A stretch of 64,000 nucleotides of DNA from Candidatus Polarisedimenticolaceae bacterium (lineage in GTDB: Bacteria > Acidobacteriota > Polarisedimenticolia > Polarisedimenticolales > DASRJG01), in the NCBI GenBank assembly GCA_036275915.1, contig DASUCV010000006.1, positions 54,870-118,869 of the forward strand. Direction: 5' to 3'. Made by a program: the position numbers and the translations under genes. The notes beneath the pieces were generated by a model, which had not been told where the DNA came from, did no database searches, and saw nothing but the letters and a program-made list of their open reading frames with translations. Each line of letters opens with the position of its first letter. Position 1 is the stretch's first letter. Of this stretch, positions 25,941-34,512 are shown piece by piece.

Positions 25941-26843
25941 ATGCGCGCGCGGCTCGACCTCCCCACCGGCTTCTCCTTCCGCCGCACCGTCGCCAGCCAC
26001 GGCTGGTGCGATCTCGCGCCGTTCCAGGCCGCGAAGGACGCGCGCACGCTGACGACGATCGTCGCGATGCCCGGCGGCGGCGCGCGCCGCCTGACGATGC
26101 GCGGCGACACGAATCACATCGAGATCGAGTCGCCGGGAGCGGCAACGGCCAAGGAGAAAAAGACCCTCACCGCCGCCGCGCGCCGCGTCCTCGCCTTGGA
26201 CGTCGACATGTCCGAGTTCCACGACACCGTGAGGAAGGACGACCGCTATCGCTGGATCGCCGACGGCGGCGCCGGCCGCCTGCTCCGCAGCCCCACCGCG
26301 TGGGAAGACGTCGTCAAGCTCGTCCTGACGACGAACTGCTCGTGGGCGTTCACGAAGAAGATGACGAGCGCCCTCGTCGAGCGCTACGGCGAGCAGGACA
26401 GAGAGGGCGCCCGCTCGTTCCCGACCGCCGCACGCATGGCGGAGGTGAAGGAGCGCGACTACCGCACCATCATCAAGGCCGGCTACCGCTCACCGTTCCT
26501 CGCCGCCTTGAGCCGCGGCGTCGTCACCGGCACCTACGACCCCGCCGCCTGGGACGCCGACGCGCGCGACGCCGAGATCCTCCGCAAGGAAATGATCAAG
26601 CTCCCCGGTGTCGGCCCCTACGTCGCCGAGAATCTGCTCAAGTTTCTCGGCAAGCCGTACGGCCTCGCCCTCGACTCCGCCATCCGCGCGAAGTACTGCG
26701 AGCTCTACCACGGCGGCCGCAAGATCAAGGACACGACGATCCAGCGCCGCCTCGCGCCTCTCGGCCGCTGGGCGCCGCTCGCGCTCTGGTTCGATCTGTG
26801 GAAGGCGTGGGTGGGGGAAGAGGAAGGGAAGATGTGGGGCTAG
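25941..26843 (+). CDS. HhH-GPD DNA glycosylase (AlkA/OGG-like)
   Basis: This 300-residue protein is a base-excision repair glycosylase. The helix-hairpin-helix reads LPGVGPYVAENLLKFLG near residue 220, followed by the catalytic aspartate in GLALDSAIR. The lysine found before the GPD motif in bifunctional OGG-type enzymes is not evident, so a monofunctional AlkA-like activity is more likely. The N-terminal 90 residues form a beta-sheet-like domain (FSFRRTVASHGWCDLAPF). The ATG at 25941 lies 13 bases after purF. A longer open frame from 25758 overlaps purF and is unlikely. Confidence 0.85.
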   Translation: MRARLDLPTGFSFRRTVASHGWCDLAPFQAAKDARTLTTIVAMPGGGARRLTMRGDTNHIEIESPGAATAKEKKTLTAAARRVLALDVDMSEFHDTVRKDDRYRWIADGGAGRLLRSPTAWEDVVKLVLTTNCSWAFTKKMTSALVERYGEQDREGARSFPTAARMAEVKERDYRTIIKAGYRSPFLAALSRGVVTGTYDPAAWDADARDAEILRKEMIKLPGVGPYVAENLLKFLGKPYGLALDSAIRAKYCELYHGGRKIKDTTIQRRLAPLGRWAPLALWFDLWKAWVGEEEGKMWG

Positions 26844-26846
26844 GGC

Positions 26847-27431
<585 letters not shown>

Positions 27432-27493
27432 GGTCGTCCTCCGCTTCCCGGCGCACGATCCTACATGGACTCGCCTGCGGTACCATGCGTCCC

Positions 27494-28138
27494 ATGAACG
27501 TTCTCGACTGGATCCTCGTCGCCCTCTTCGCGTTCGGGTTCGTGATGGGGCTGATGCGCGGTTTCACGCGGATCCTGATCGGGATCCTGTCGCTCCTGGT
27601 CGCGTTCTTCCTGGCCAACCGGTACCAGGAAGGGCTGGCGCAGGTTCTGATGGGGCGCCACGTCGGTGAGACGCCGGCGCGGGTCGCGGCCTATCTCCTG
27701 ATCTTCGTCGGGACGATGGTCGCGGGCGGGCTCGTCGCGTTTCTGGTCGGCAAGATGTTGAAGGTCGCGATGCTGTCGTGGGCCGACCGGATGGCGGGGG
27801 CGGCGCTCGGGCTCGTCGCGGCCGCGCTGGCGGCGGCGTTCATCGTGCATCCGATCGTCGTGTCGACGAAGGGCGGGTCGCAGCTCCTGGCAACGTCGAA
27901 GCTGGCGCCGTACGTGGCGGTCGTCGCCGACATCGGGAACGCTGTCGCGCCGGATGCCGTCGCGCAGAAGTACGAAGCGGGGATGGAGACGCTGCGCAAG
28001 GTGTGGCGCGGCGAGGCGGCGCCGGAGCTCGACGCGGTGAAGAAGAAGATCACGCAGGCGGTCGACGCCGGAACGAAGGCGACGAAGTCGGCGGTCGAGA
28101 AGACGGAGAAGGCTGTCTCCGGCACGCCGAAAAAATAG
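27494..28138 (+). CDS. CvpA family membrane protein
   Basis: This protein of about 214 residues has four membrane helices and the CvpA start MNVLDWILVALFAFGFVMG followed by RGFTRILIGILSLLVAFFLA. CvpA proteins are inner-membrane proteins linked to colicin V production and envelope stress in enterobacteria. The last 50 residues form a charged helical tail rich in Lys. I prefer the ATG at 27494; one three codons upstream (27485) is also possible. The stop codon TAG shares its last base with the degenerate palindromic element at 28138-28177. Confidence 0.8.
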   Translation: MNVLDWILVALFAFGFVMGLMRGFTRILIGILSLLVAFFLANRYQEGLAQVLMGRHVGETPARVAAYLLIFVGTMVAGGLVAFLVGKMLKVAMLSWADRMAGAALGLVAAALAAAFIVHPIVVSTKGGSQLLATSKLAPYVAVVADIGNAVAPDAVAQKYEAGMETLRKVWRGEAAPELDAVKKKITQAVDAGTKATKSAVEKTEKAVSGTPKK

Positions 28139-28177
28139 GGACAGTCACCGCGTCAGAAAAACGTGGTTCCTGTCCCC
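28138..28177. repeat. Degenerate GGGGACAG-type palindromic element, copy 4
   Basis: The left part reads GGGACAGTCACCGCG and the right part AAAAACGTGGTTCCTGTCCC, with one more C. The reverse complement of the right side, GGGGACAGGAACCACG, pairs imperfectly with the left. It is shorter and less perfect than the other copies and looks like a decayed member. It sits flush against the CvpA stop codon. Confidence 0.55.
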
Positions 28178-28199
28178 GTGCTGCTAAAATCTCCGCCTG

Positions 28200-29768
28200 A
28201 TGGCCGAGCCGATCCCGCTTCAGGTTCCCGAAGGATCCCCCGAGCCGCGCATCCGGATCGTGCGGCACTTCGTCAAGCCGTTCAACACGGTGCTGACGAC
28301 GGCGCGGACCTGTTATTCGTCGAAGGGCCTCATCGAGGACTCGGATCTAAAGCCGGGAGGTGAGGGGCTTGCCCGCGACCTCTACGAGGCAGGGCACCAC
28401 ACCACGATCCAGCACGCGTACTTCCAGTTCGCGATGGAGAACGTGTCGCGGCAGTTCCTCTGGTCGTTCCTGCACGCGCACCCGTTCTACAACTCGGAGC
28501 AGGTGAGCCAGCGCTACGTCAAGGTGCGCAAATCGAACTGCTTTGTACCTCCTTTGACTGGCGACGCGAGGGCGATCTATCTCGAAGGCGTGGAACAGCA
28601 GCTCGCCTTCTACCGCGAGCTGAATCAGGTTCTCCTCCCGCTCGCCGAGACGGCGTATTTCCAGCGCTTCCCGGCACGCCGAGGGAAGGACGGCTACGCG
28701 AAAGAGATCGAAAAGAAAGCGCAGGAGATCGCGCGCTACGTCCTGCCGATCGCGACGTGCGCGTACCTCTACCACACGGTGTCGGCGCTCACGATCCTGC
28801 GGTACTGGAGGATGTGCGAGCACGCCGACGTTCCTTACGAGCAGAAGTTGGTCGTCGGGAAGATGGTCGAGGCGCTCCTCGCGATCGATCCGGAGTACCG
28901 GAGGTTGCTCGAGGAGCCGGTGCCGGTCGAGGAGACGCCTGAGGCGGCGTTCTTCGCGGCGCGGCCGGAGCTGGCGTCGCGGACAGTGCGGTCGGAGTTC
29001 ATCGCCGAGTTCGACGCCTCGCTCGGCGGGAGGATGTCGAAGCTCGTCGACTGGAAGGCGCGGGCGGAGGAAGAGACGGCGCGCGCGGTGCGCGAGGTGC
29101 TGGGCGTTCCGTCGTCCAGGATGACCGACGACGAGGCGATCGCGCTGGCGTGCGATCCTTCGCGGAACGCCACGCTCGGTCAGGCGCTGAACGTGACGAC
29201 GTTTGATAAGCTCACGCGGGCGATGCACCACCCGGCGTACACCTTCCGGAAGAAGATCTCGCACGCAGGCGACTCGCAGGATCAGCGGCACCGGATGACG
29301 CCGGCGAGCCGGCCGATGCTCGCGGCGCACGCGACGGGGGAGCCGGACTACGCGGTGCCGGCGCTCGTGCGGCAGGACCCGAAGGTCGAGCGGCGCTACC
29401 GCGAGATGATGGTCCGCGTGTGGGAGCGGATCGGCGCGTTGCAGTCGATGGGCGTGTCCGACGAGTTCGCCCTCTACTTGCTGCCCAACGCGGTCAACGT
29501 TCGCTACACCGAGTCGACCGACTTTCTGAACCTGCGGCACAAGCACGTCATGCGCCTCTGCTACCTCGCCCAGGAGGAGATCTGGCAGGCGTCGGTCGAC
29601 GAGGCCGAGCAGGTGCGCGCCGTCCATCCGCGCCTCGGCGCGCAACTTCTGCCGCCGTGCGGCGTGCGTAAAGAGGCTGGGACGAAGCCGTTCTGTCCCG
29701 AGGGGGCACGCTTCTGCGGCGTGCCGGTCTGGAACCTCGCGCTCGAAGACTATCGCCGCGTCATCTAG
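28200..29768 (+). CDS. thyX: Double-length ThyX-like flavin-dependent thymidylate synthase
   Basis: ThyX makes dTMP from dUMP using FAD and methylenetetrahydrofolate. This protein is 522 residues, about twice the usual 220-250, and reads as two ThyX-like domains. The N-terminal domain has EAGHHTTIQHAYFQFAMENV and HAHPFYNSEQVSQRY (residues 92-106). That keeps the SEQxSxRY half of the canonical RHRx7S signature but has HAH in place of RHR. The C-terminal domain has RHR at 363-365 (DSQDQRHRMTPASR) without the following NExSxRY, and then LPNAVNVRYTESTDFLNLRHKHVMRLCYLAQEEIW. Long tandem ThyX proteins exist, and activity is not certain. The ATG at 28200 follows the degenerate palindrome by 22 bases. 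No thyA is in the window. Confidence 0.85.
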   Translation: MAEPIPLQVPEGSPEPRIRIVRHFVKPFNTVLTTARTCYSSKGLIEDSDLKPGGEGLARDLYEAGHHTTIQHAYFQFAMENVSRQFLWSFLHAHPFYNSEQVSQRYVKVRKSNCFVPPLTGDARAIYLEGVEQQLAFYRELNQVLLPLAETAYFQRFPARRGKDGYAKEIEKKAQEIARYVLPIATCAYLYHTVSALTILRYWRMCEHADVPYEQKLVVGKMVEALLAIDPEYRRLLEEPVPVEETPEAAFFAARPELASRTVRSEFIAEFDASLGGRMSKLVDWKARAEEETARAVREVLGVPSSRMTDDEAIALACDPSRNATLGQALNVTTFDKLTRAMHHPAYTFRKKISHAGDSQDQRHRMTPASRPMLAAHATGEPDYAVPALVRQDPKVERRYREMMVRVWERIGALQSMGVSDEFALYLLPNAVNVRYTESTDFLNLRHKHVMRLCYLAQEEIWQASVDEAEQVRAVHPRLGAQLLPPCGVRKEAGTKPFCPEGARFCGVPVWNLALEDYRRVI

Positions 29769-29777
29769 GATGGCGGC

Positions 29778-30998
29778 ATGGCCGAGCCGCTCGTCGTTCC
29801 CCAGATCTCCCGGCAAGAGCTGCTCAGGCGCCTCTACGACCCGTCGCTGACGATCGTCAACGCGCTGGCGCGTAGCGCATGGGAGGCGGCGCGGATCCCG
29901 GGCTCGCTGTCGCTGCCGGTCTCGGAGATCCCCACGAAGGCCGGCGAGGTCCTGCCCGACAAGAACGCCGACATCGCGGTCTACTGCGCCAGCCCCACCT
30001 GACACGCCGACGTGAAGGCCGTGGGCCTTCTTCAGGAGATGGGCTACACGCGCGTCCGCGCCTTCGATGGCGGGATGGCCGAGTGGAGCGAGGCCGGTCT
30101 TCCGGTCGATCGCGGGGCGGAGCTGCCCCGGGCGCCGCACGCGGCTTCGCCGTTCGTCGCCTCCGTTCGAAGCGCGCAGCAACGGCGGCCGAGACCGCTG
30201 GCGATCACGGAAACGGTCCCGCGCTCGTGGACGGTCAAGCGACTCCTCGTCACGTGGCTCGCGATCAATCTCGTCTTCGGCTTCCTCTACTGGGGGTTGA
30301 GCTTCCTCCCCGGCCAGGGGCTCCGCGAGCTCGGCCAGCCGCTCGGGCACGAGGCGGCCGACCTCCTCGAGGCGATCTACTTCAGCTTCGTCACCGGCCT
30401 CTCGATCGGCTTCGGCGACGTCGTGCCGAACGGGATCCTGCGCCTGCTGGCGATCATCGAGGGCGCCGCGTGCCTGCTCGTCTTCGGCGCGATCATCTCG
30501 AAGCTCTCCTCGGGGCGGCAGGAGGAGATGACGGCGGAGATCCACCGGATCGCCTTCGAGGACCGGCTCGGCCGCGTCCGGACGAACCTCCACCTGGTCG
30601 TGCGCGAGATCCAGGAGATCGCCGAGCACTGCCAGGGTGGCCAGGAGCCGTCGGAGGCGCTCCTCACGCGGATCGAGAGCGCGGCGGCGGTCTTCTCGGG
30701 GGAGATGCGGGCGATCCACGACCTGCTCTACCGCCCGCAGACGATCCCCGGCGAGGACGTGATGGAGTCGATCCTCGCGCACCTGGATGGCGGCCTGCGC
30801 GAGTTCGCGGCGCTCCTCCAGTGTCTCAGCCCCGAGCGCCGGCGCTCGGCGGCGCTCGCGACGAACCTCAGGACGATGGCCGGCCTCGCCGAGGAGATCT
30901 GCGGCGAGTGCGTGCCCCGCGAGTACGCGCCGCACCTCAAGCTCTGGATGGATCGCGTCCAGTCGCGCGCGACGGGATTGACGGTTGTCCCGTCGTAG
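29778..30998 (+). CDS. Rhodanese domain fused to K+-channel-like module; in-frame UGA, candidate selenoprotein
   Basis: One frame runs from ATG 29778 to 30998 (406 residues) with a single in-frame TGA at 30000-30002 (codon 75). Residues 1-115 are a rhodanese domain: IVNALARSAWEAARIPGSL, then VYC(70)ASPT-TGA-HADVKAVGLLQEMGYTRVRAFDGGMAEW. The TGA falls five residues after the catalytic Cys, where related rhodaneses often have a second Cys. Residues 150-250 hold two membrane helices around the filter-like TGLSIGFGDVVP, as in two-helix potassium channels; the rest is a cytoplasmic helical tail. A hairpin suited to selenocysteine insertion lies 11 bases after the TGA. A GTG at 30012 could restart translation but lacks a ribosome-binding site. 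The alternative is a nonsense mutation or sequence error. Confidence 0.68.
30000..30030 (+). promoter_or_regulatory. Candidate bacterial SECIS: UGA plus downstream hairpin
   Basis: TGA occupies 30000-30002. After 11 bases comes GAAGGCC (30014-30020), loop GTG, and GGCCTTC (30024-30030), a perfect 7-bp stem. The apical loop starts with G and lies 18 bases after the TGA, within the range described for bacterial SECIS elements. GC-rich sequence makes chance hairpins fairly common, so this remains a candidate. Confidence 0.45.
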
Positions 30999-32460
30999 GT
31001 CGGCGCTCGCCGGCGCCCTCGGCGTTTTCCTCCTGACTGCGTTCGTCGTCGGAAGCATCCGTCTCGCCGGGCCGCCGATCTACGACACCGACGGCTGGTA
31101 CCACGTGAAGTACGCGGAGGTGGTCAGGCACGATGGGCTGTCGCGGAGCTTCCCCTGGTTCCAGGAATCGTTCCTGAAGGACCGGTTCGCCGACCTGAAC
31201 ATCCTGTACCACGCGCTGCTCATCCCGTTCACGCTCGGCGACCCGCTGCGGGGCGCGCAGGCGCTCTCGGTCCTCCTCGCGGCGGTGACGATGACGATCT
31301 TCTGGGGGACCGTCCGGTCGCTGCGCGTCCCGTGGCCCGCGCTGTGGGCGATCGGCCTCTTGGCTCTGGCGCCCGAGATGACCTACCGGATGACGTACAC
31401 GCGCCCGGTCGTCCTCGCGATCGGGCTCGCCCTCGCCGGCACGGGCGCGATCCTGCGCGGGCAGGCGCGCCTCGCCGCCGCGCTGACGTTCGTCTACGCG
31501 CATTGGCACTGCTCGTTCCATCTGCTGCCGTGCGTCGCGCTGCTCCACGACGTCGTCGCGCCGGCGCCCGGCCGCTCCCGCTTTCGCACGACGCTGTGGA
31601 CCGCCGGCGGCGCGCTCGCCGGGATCACGCTCAGTCCCTACTTCCCGAACGACTTCAGGATGTGGTGGGTCTCGAACGTCGAGGTGCTCCGCGCGTCGTG
31701 GGCGATGGGGGACACGTTACGGATCGGAACCGAGCTCTTGCCGCTGCCGCCGATGGAGCTGCTGCTGCGGAACTTCGGGGTCTTCGTCGTCTTCGCGGCG
31801 GCGCTGCTCGCGATCGGCTACCGCCGGCGCGTTCCGGAGGAGGCGCGCACGCTCCTGCCGGTCGCGGGCGGGTTCCTCGTCCTCGCGTTCCTGAGCCAGC
31901 GGTTCATCGAGATGGCGGCGCCGTTCACATTTCTCCTGGCCGCGGTCGCCGTCCGGGACGTGGTGGCGGACCATCCCATTGGGGACGAGAGGCAGCGCCG
32001 GGCGGTTCTCGTGGCCTCGCTCTTCATCGCCGCGATCCTCTGGCGCACCTGGGCCGCTGACCGCGCGGCGGCGGCCGACGAGGATCCGCCGCAGTATCTC
32101 GAGGCGTCGGCGTGGATCAAGGACCACGTGCCCCCCGGGGAGACGATCTTCCACCTCGGCTGGGACGAATTCCCCGAGCTCTTCTACGCCGACGGGACGC
32201 ATCACTACCTCGTCGGCATGGACCCCACGTACATGTGGGTGACGAGCCGCGAGCGGACCCTCCTCTGGACGCAGATCGCGCGGGGCCAGGCCGAGGATCT
32301 CTACGGCGCGATCCGGAATACGTTCGGCTGCCGCTGGGTCTTCCTGCCGGCGCGCTACGTCACCTTCTCGCGCCGGATCGAGGGCGACCCGCGGTTCCAC
32401 GTCGTCTGGGCCAACCTGTTCACCTCGGTCGTGCACCTCGAAGACCCGCCGGCGCGGTAG
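30985..32460 (+). CDS. STT3/GT-C-like multi-pass membrane protein
   Basis: This 491-residue membrane protein has about eleven hydrophobic segments. The first periplasmic loop holds YDTDGWYHVKYAEVV (about residues 33-47), which resembles the DxxYH-type acidic motif of oligosaccharyltransferase and other GT-C enzymes. The last 120 residues form a soluble domain (YLEASAWIKDHVPPGETIFHLGWDEFPELFY). A role as a lipid-linked-sugar-dependent glycosyltransferase is inferred from fold only. The TTG at 30985 overlaps the end of the channel gene by 14 bases. A WWDYG-type motif of true STT3 is not seen. Confidence 0.62.
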   Translation: MSRRRSALAGALGVFLLTAFVVGSIRLAGPPIYDTDGWYHVKYAEVVRHDGLSRSFPWFQESFLKDRFADLNILYHALLIPFTLGDPLRGAQALSVLLAAVTMTIFWGTVRSLRVPWPALWAIGLLALAPEMTYRMTYTRPVVLAIGLALAGTGAILRGQARLAAALTFVYAHWHCSFHLLPCVALLHDVVAPAPGRSRFRTTLWTAGGALAGITLSPYFPNDFRMWWVSNVEVLRASWAMGDTLRIGTELLPLPPMELLLRNFGVFVVFAAALLAIGYRRRVPEEARTLLPVAGGFLVLAFLSQRFIEMAAPFTFLLAAVAVRDVVADHPIGDERQRRAVLVASLFIAAILWRTWAADRAAAADEDPPQYLEASAWIKDHVPPGETIFHLGWDEFPELFYADGTHHYLVGMDPTYMWVTSRERTLLWTQIARGQAEDLYGAIRNTFGCRWVFLPARYVTFSRRIEGDPRFHVVWANLFTSVVHLEDPPAR

Positions 32461-32475
32461 ACTCTCGCTCCGCCC

Positions 32476-33468
32476 ATGATCCGCTCCGCGACGCACTCGT
32501 CGTACCCGCGCATCGGCAACGCGCCGTGGGACCAGGAGCTGCGCCGCGTCGCGAGGGAGCGCGAGCGCGGACAGGCGGACGATGCGACGGTCCGGCTCGT
32601 CGAGGACGAGGTGGCGTCGATGGTCGTCGCCGAGCAGAGCCGGGCGTTCGTCGACGTCGTCACCGACGGGCAGGTGCGCTGGAGCGGACCGCTCTCCCAC
32701 GTCGCCGGGAAGCTCCGGGGGGTCACGCTCTGCGGTCTGACGCGGTGGTTCGAGACCGGGCTCTACGATCGCCGGATCGTCGTCACGGGCGACGTCGCGC
32801 GGAACGGACCGATCCTCGTGCGCGACGCGCGGCAGGCGCTCGACGTCCGGCCCAAGGCGCTCAAGGCGGCGCTCCCGGGGCCGGTCACGCTCGCGCGCCT
32901 CAGCCGCGATCGGCACTACGGCGACGTCGCGTCGCTCGCGCACGCGTACGCGTCGGCGCTCGCCGACGAGGCGCGCGACCTGAGAGCGGCGGGGATCCTC
33001 CACTTCCAGCTCGAGGAGCCGATGCTCTGCCGGGTGGCGGACGATGCGGAGCTGGCGGCGGCGACCGCGGCGACCGTGTTCGATGCCTGCGGCGAGGGCG
33101 CGACGACGGTGCTGTCGACCTACTTCGGCGATCTCGGCGCGCTCTCGGATGCGCTCGCGGCGCTTCCGGGCACGCACCTCGGCCTCGACATGGTCCACGG
33201 CCAGGCGAACTGGCCGCTCCTGGCGCAGCTGCCGGAAGGACGGGGCGTCCATCTCGGCCTCTTCGACGCGCGCACCTCGCGGCTCGAGACGGCGAACGAG
33301 GTCGCCGAGCGCCTCGCGCCCTACCGCGAGATCCTGATGGCGCGGGACACGATGGTCGGGCCGCAGTGCGGCCTCGAGCTCATCCCGCGCGACGCGGCCT
33401 TCGACAAGCTTCTCCAGGCGCGCTACCTCAAGGAGCGACTCGAGAGGGAGTGGCGATGGCGCTCCTGA
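32476..33468 (+). CDS. MetE-fold protein, core methionine synthase-like, paralog 1
   Basis: This 330-residue protein has the UROD/MetE TIM-barrel pattern: HSSYPRIGNAPWDQELRR at the start, LPGPVTLARLSRD, HFQLEEPML (the acidic loop), TVLSTYFGD, and GPQCGLELIPRDAAFDKLLQARYL at the end. Cobalamin-independent methionine synthase binds zinc through His-x-Cys, Glu and Cys. Here the final Cys is kept (GPQCGLE), but the position of the HxC pair reads STYFG, so the site looks incomplete. It is closer in pattern to the non-catalytic N-terminal half of full-length MetE. It overlaps its paralog by 13 bases. Whether it makes methionine is unclear. Confidence 0.72.
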   Translation: MIRSATHSSYPRIGNAPWDQELRRVARERERGQADDATVRLVEDEVASMVVAEQSRAFVDVVTDGQVRWSGPLSHVAGKLRGVTLCGLTRWFETGLYDRRIVVTGDVARNGPILVRDARQALDVRPKALKAALPGPVTLARLSRDRHYGDVASLAHAYASALADEARDLRAAGILHFQLEEPMLCRVADDAELAAATAATVFDACGEGATTVLSTYFGDLGALSDALAALPGTHLGLDMVHGQANWPLLAQLPEGRGVHLGLFDARTSRLETANEVAERLAPYREILMARDTMVGPQCGLELIPRDAAFDKLLQARYLKERLEREWRWRS

Positions 33469-34412
33469 CGTCGACGATCGGGTCGTTCCCGAAGCCGCCG
33501 GCGCTCCACGAGGCGCGCCGCCGCTTCCGCGACGGCGAGATCGACGCCGCGGCGCTTCGCGAGGTCGAGGACGAAGCCGTACGCCGCGCCGTCGATTTCC
33601 AGGAGGGCCTCTGCCTGAGCCTCCTCGTCGACGGCGAGATGGACCGCGCCGACCCGATCACCACGTTCGCCGAGGGGCTCTCCGGGATCGAGATCGACGG
33701 ATGGGTGCGCGTCTACGGCGACCGCTACGTTCGCCGGCCGAGGATCGTCGGTCCCTTGGGTCGCGGCGTCGCCGCGACGGCCGACCGCTGGGCCTTCGCG
33801 CGCGACCTCACGCGCGGCGTGATGAAGGCGGTGATCCCCGGCCCGTACTCGCTCATGGACGCCGCGTTCGACGAGCACTACCCCTCGCGCCGCGAGGCAT
33901 GCCTGGCGTTCGCCGCGATCGTGCGCGACGAGGCGCTCGCGCTCGTCGCCGCCGGCGCCCGTGAGATCCAGCTCGACGAGCCGTCGGCCGGGGCGCGCGC
34001 GGGCGAGGTCGCGCTCCTCCACGAGGCGCTCGAGAAGGTCACGGCACCGCTCCGCGGCCGCGCGCGCGTCTGGCTCTACCTCGGCTACGTCGACTTCGAG
34101 GCGGTCGGGAGGGATCTCGCGTCGCTCCCCGCGCAGGGCCTCCTCGTCGCAGGCGCGCACTGCGACTACGAAGGGCTCGAGGCGTTCACGCGTGCGCTGC
34201 CCTCCGATCGCGTCGCCGGCGTCGGCATCGTCGACGTCGTCGATTCCCGCGTCGAGACGGAGGACGAGATCCGCGGCCGTGTCGCGCGACTGAGCGAGCT
34301 CCTGCCGCCCGACCGTCTGTGGGCCGTCCCTGACGGCGGCCTGCGCGCATTGCGCGTCGACGTCGCCCGCGCGAAGCTCGCCGCGATGGCCGCCGCAGCT
34401 CGGGGACAGTAA
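33456..34412 (+). CDS. MetE-fold protein, core methionine synthase-like, paralog 2
   Basis: This 318-residue protein starts LTSTIGSFPKPPALHEARR, like the C-terminal catalytic half of MetE and core methionine synthases. It continues with IPGPYSLMDAAFDEHYPSRREACLAFA, REIQLDEPSAG and LWAVPDGGLRALRV. The zinc ligands are missing: the HxCY segment reads YLGYVDF, the Glu region reads VAGAHCDYEG, and the final DCGL is DGGL. The pair may act together, use another site, or have a different substrate. The last residues RGQ and the TAA stop are encoded by the palindromic element at 34401-34512. Confidence 0.72.
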   Translation: MALLTSTIGSFPKPPALHEARRRFRDGEIDAAALREVEDEAVRRAVDFQEGLCLSLLVDGEMDRADPITTFAEGLSGIEIDGWVRVYGDRYVRRPRIVGPLGRGVAATADRWAFARDLTRGVMKAVIPGPYSLMDAAFDEHYPSRREACLAFAAIVRDEALALVAAGAREIQLDEPSAGARAGEVALLHEALEKVTAPLRGRARVWLYLGYVDFEAVGRDLASLPAQGLLVAGAHCDYEGLEAFTRALPSDRVAGVGIVDVVDSRVETEDEIRGRVARLSELLPPDRLWAVPDGGLRALRVDVARAKLAAMAAAARGQ

Positions 34413-34512
34413 CCAAGTTTTTCTTACACAGAGGGAACAGCTTCCGAAACTTGCTGTTCAAAGTTTCGGAAGCTGTTCCCTCTGTGTAAGAAAAACTTGG
34501 TTACTGTCCCCG
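34401..34512. repeat. GGGGACAGT-type palindromic element, copy 5, encoding both flanking stop codons
   Basis: This is the longest copy: a perfect 52-bp stem (34401-34452 with 34461-34512) and an 8-base loop GCTGTTCA. Each arm starts CGGGGACAGTAACCAAGTTT and continues with TTCTTACACAGAGGGAACAG and CTTCCGAAACTT. Both flanking convergent genes run into an arm in the same phase and end CGG GGA CAG TAA, that is Arg-Gly-Gln-stop. A strong bidirectional terminator function is likely. Confidence 0.9.

Noticed and set aside
29778..30002. Separate short rhodanese gene ending at the TGA
   Set aside because: It would stop in the middle of the active-site loop, while the remaining rhodanese pattern (LLQEMGYTRVRAFDGGMAEW) continues in the same frame.
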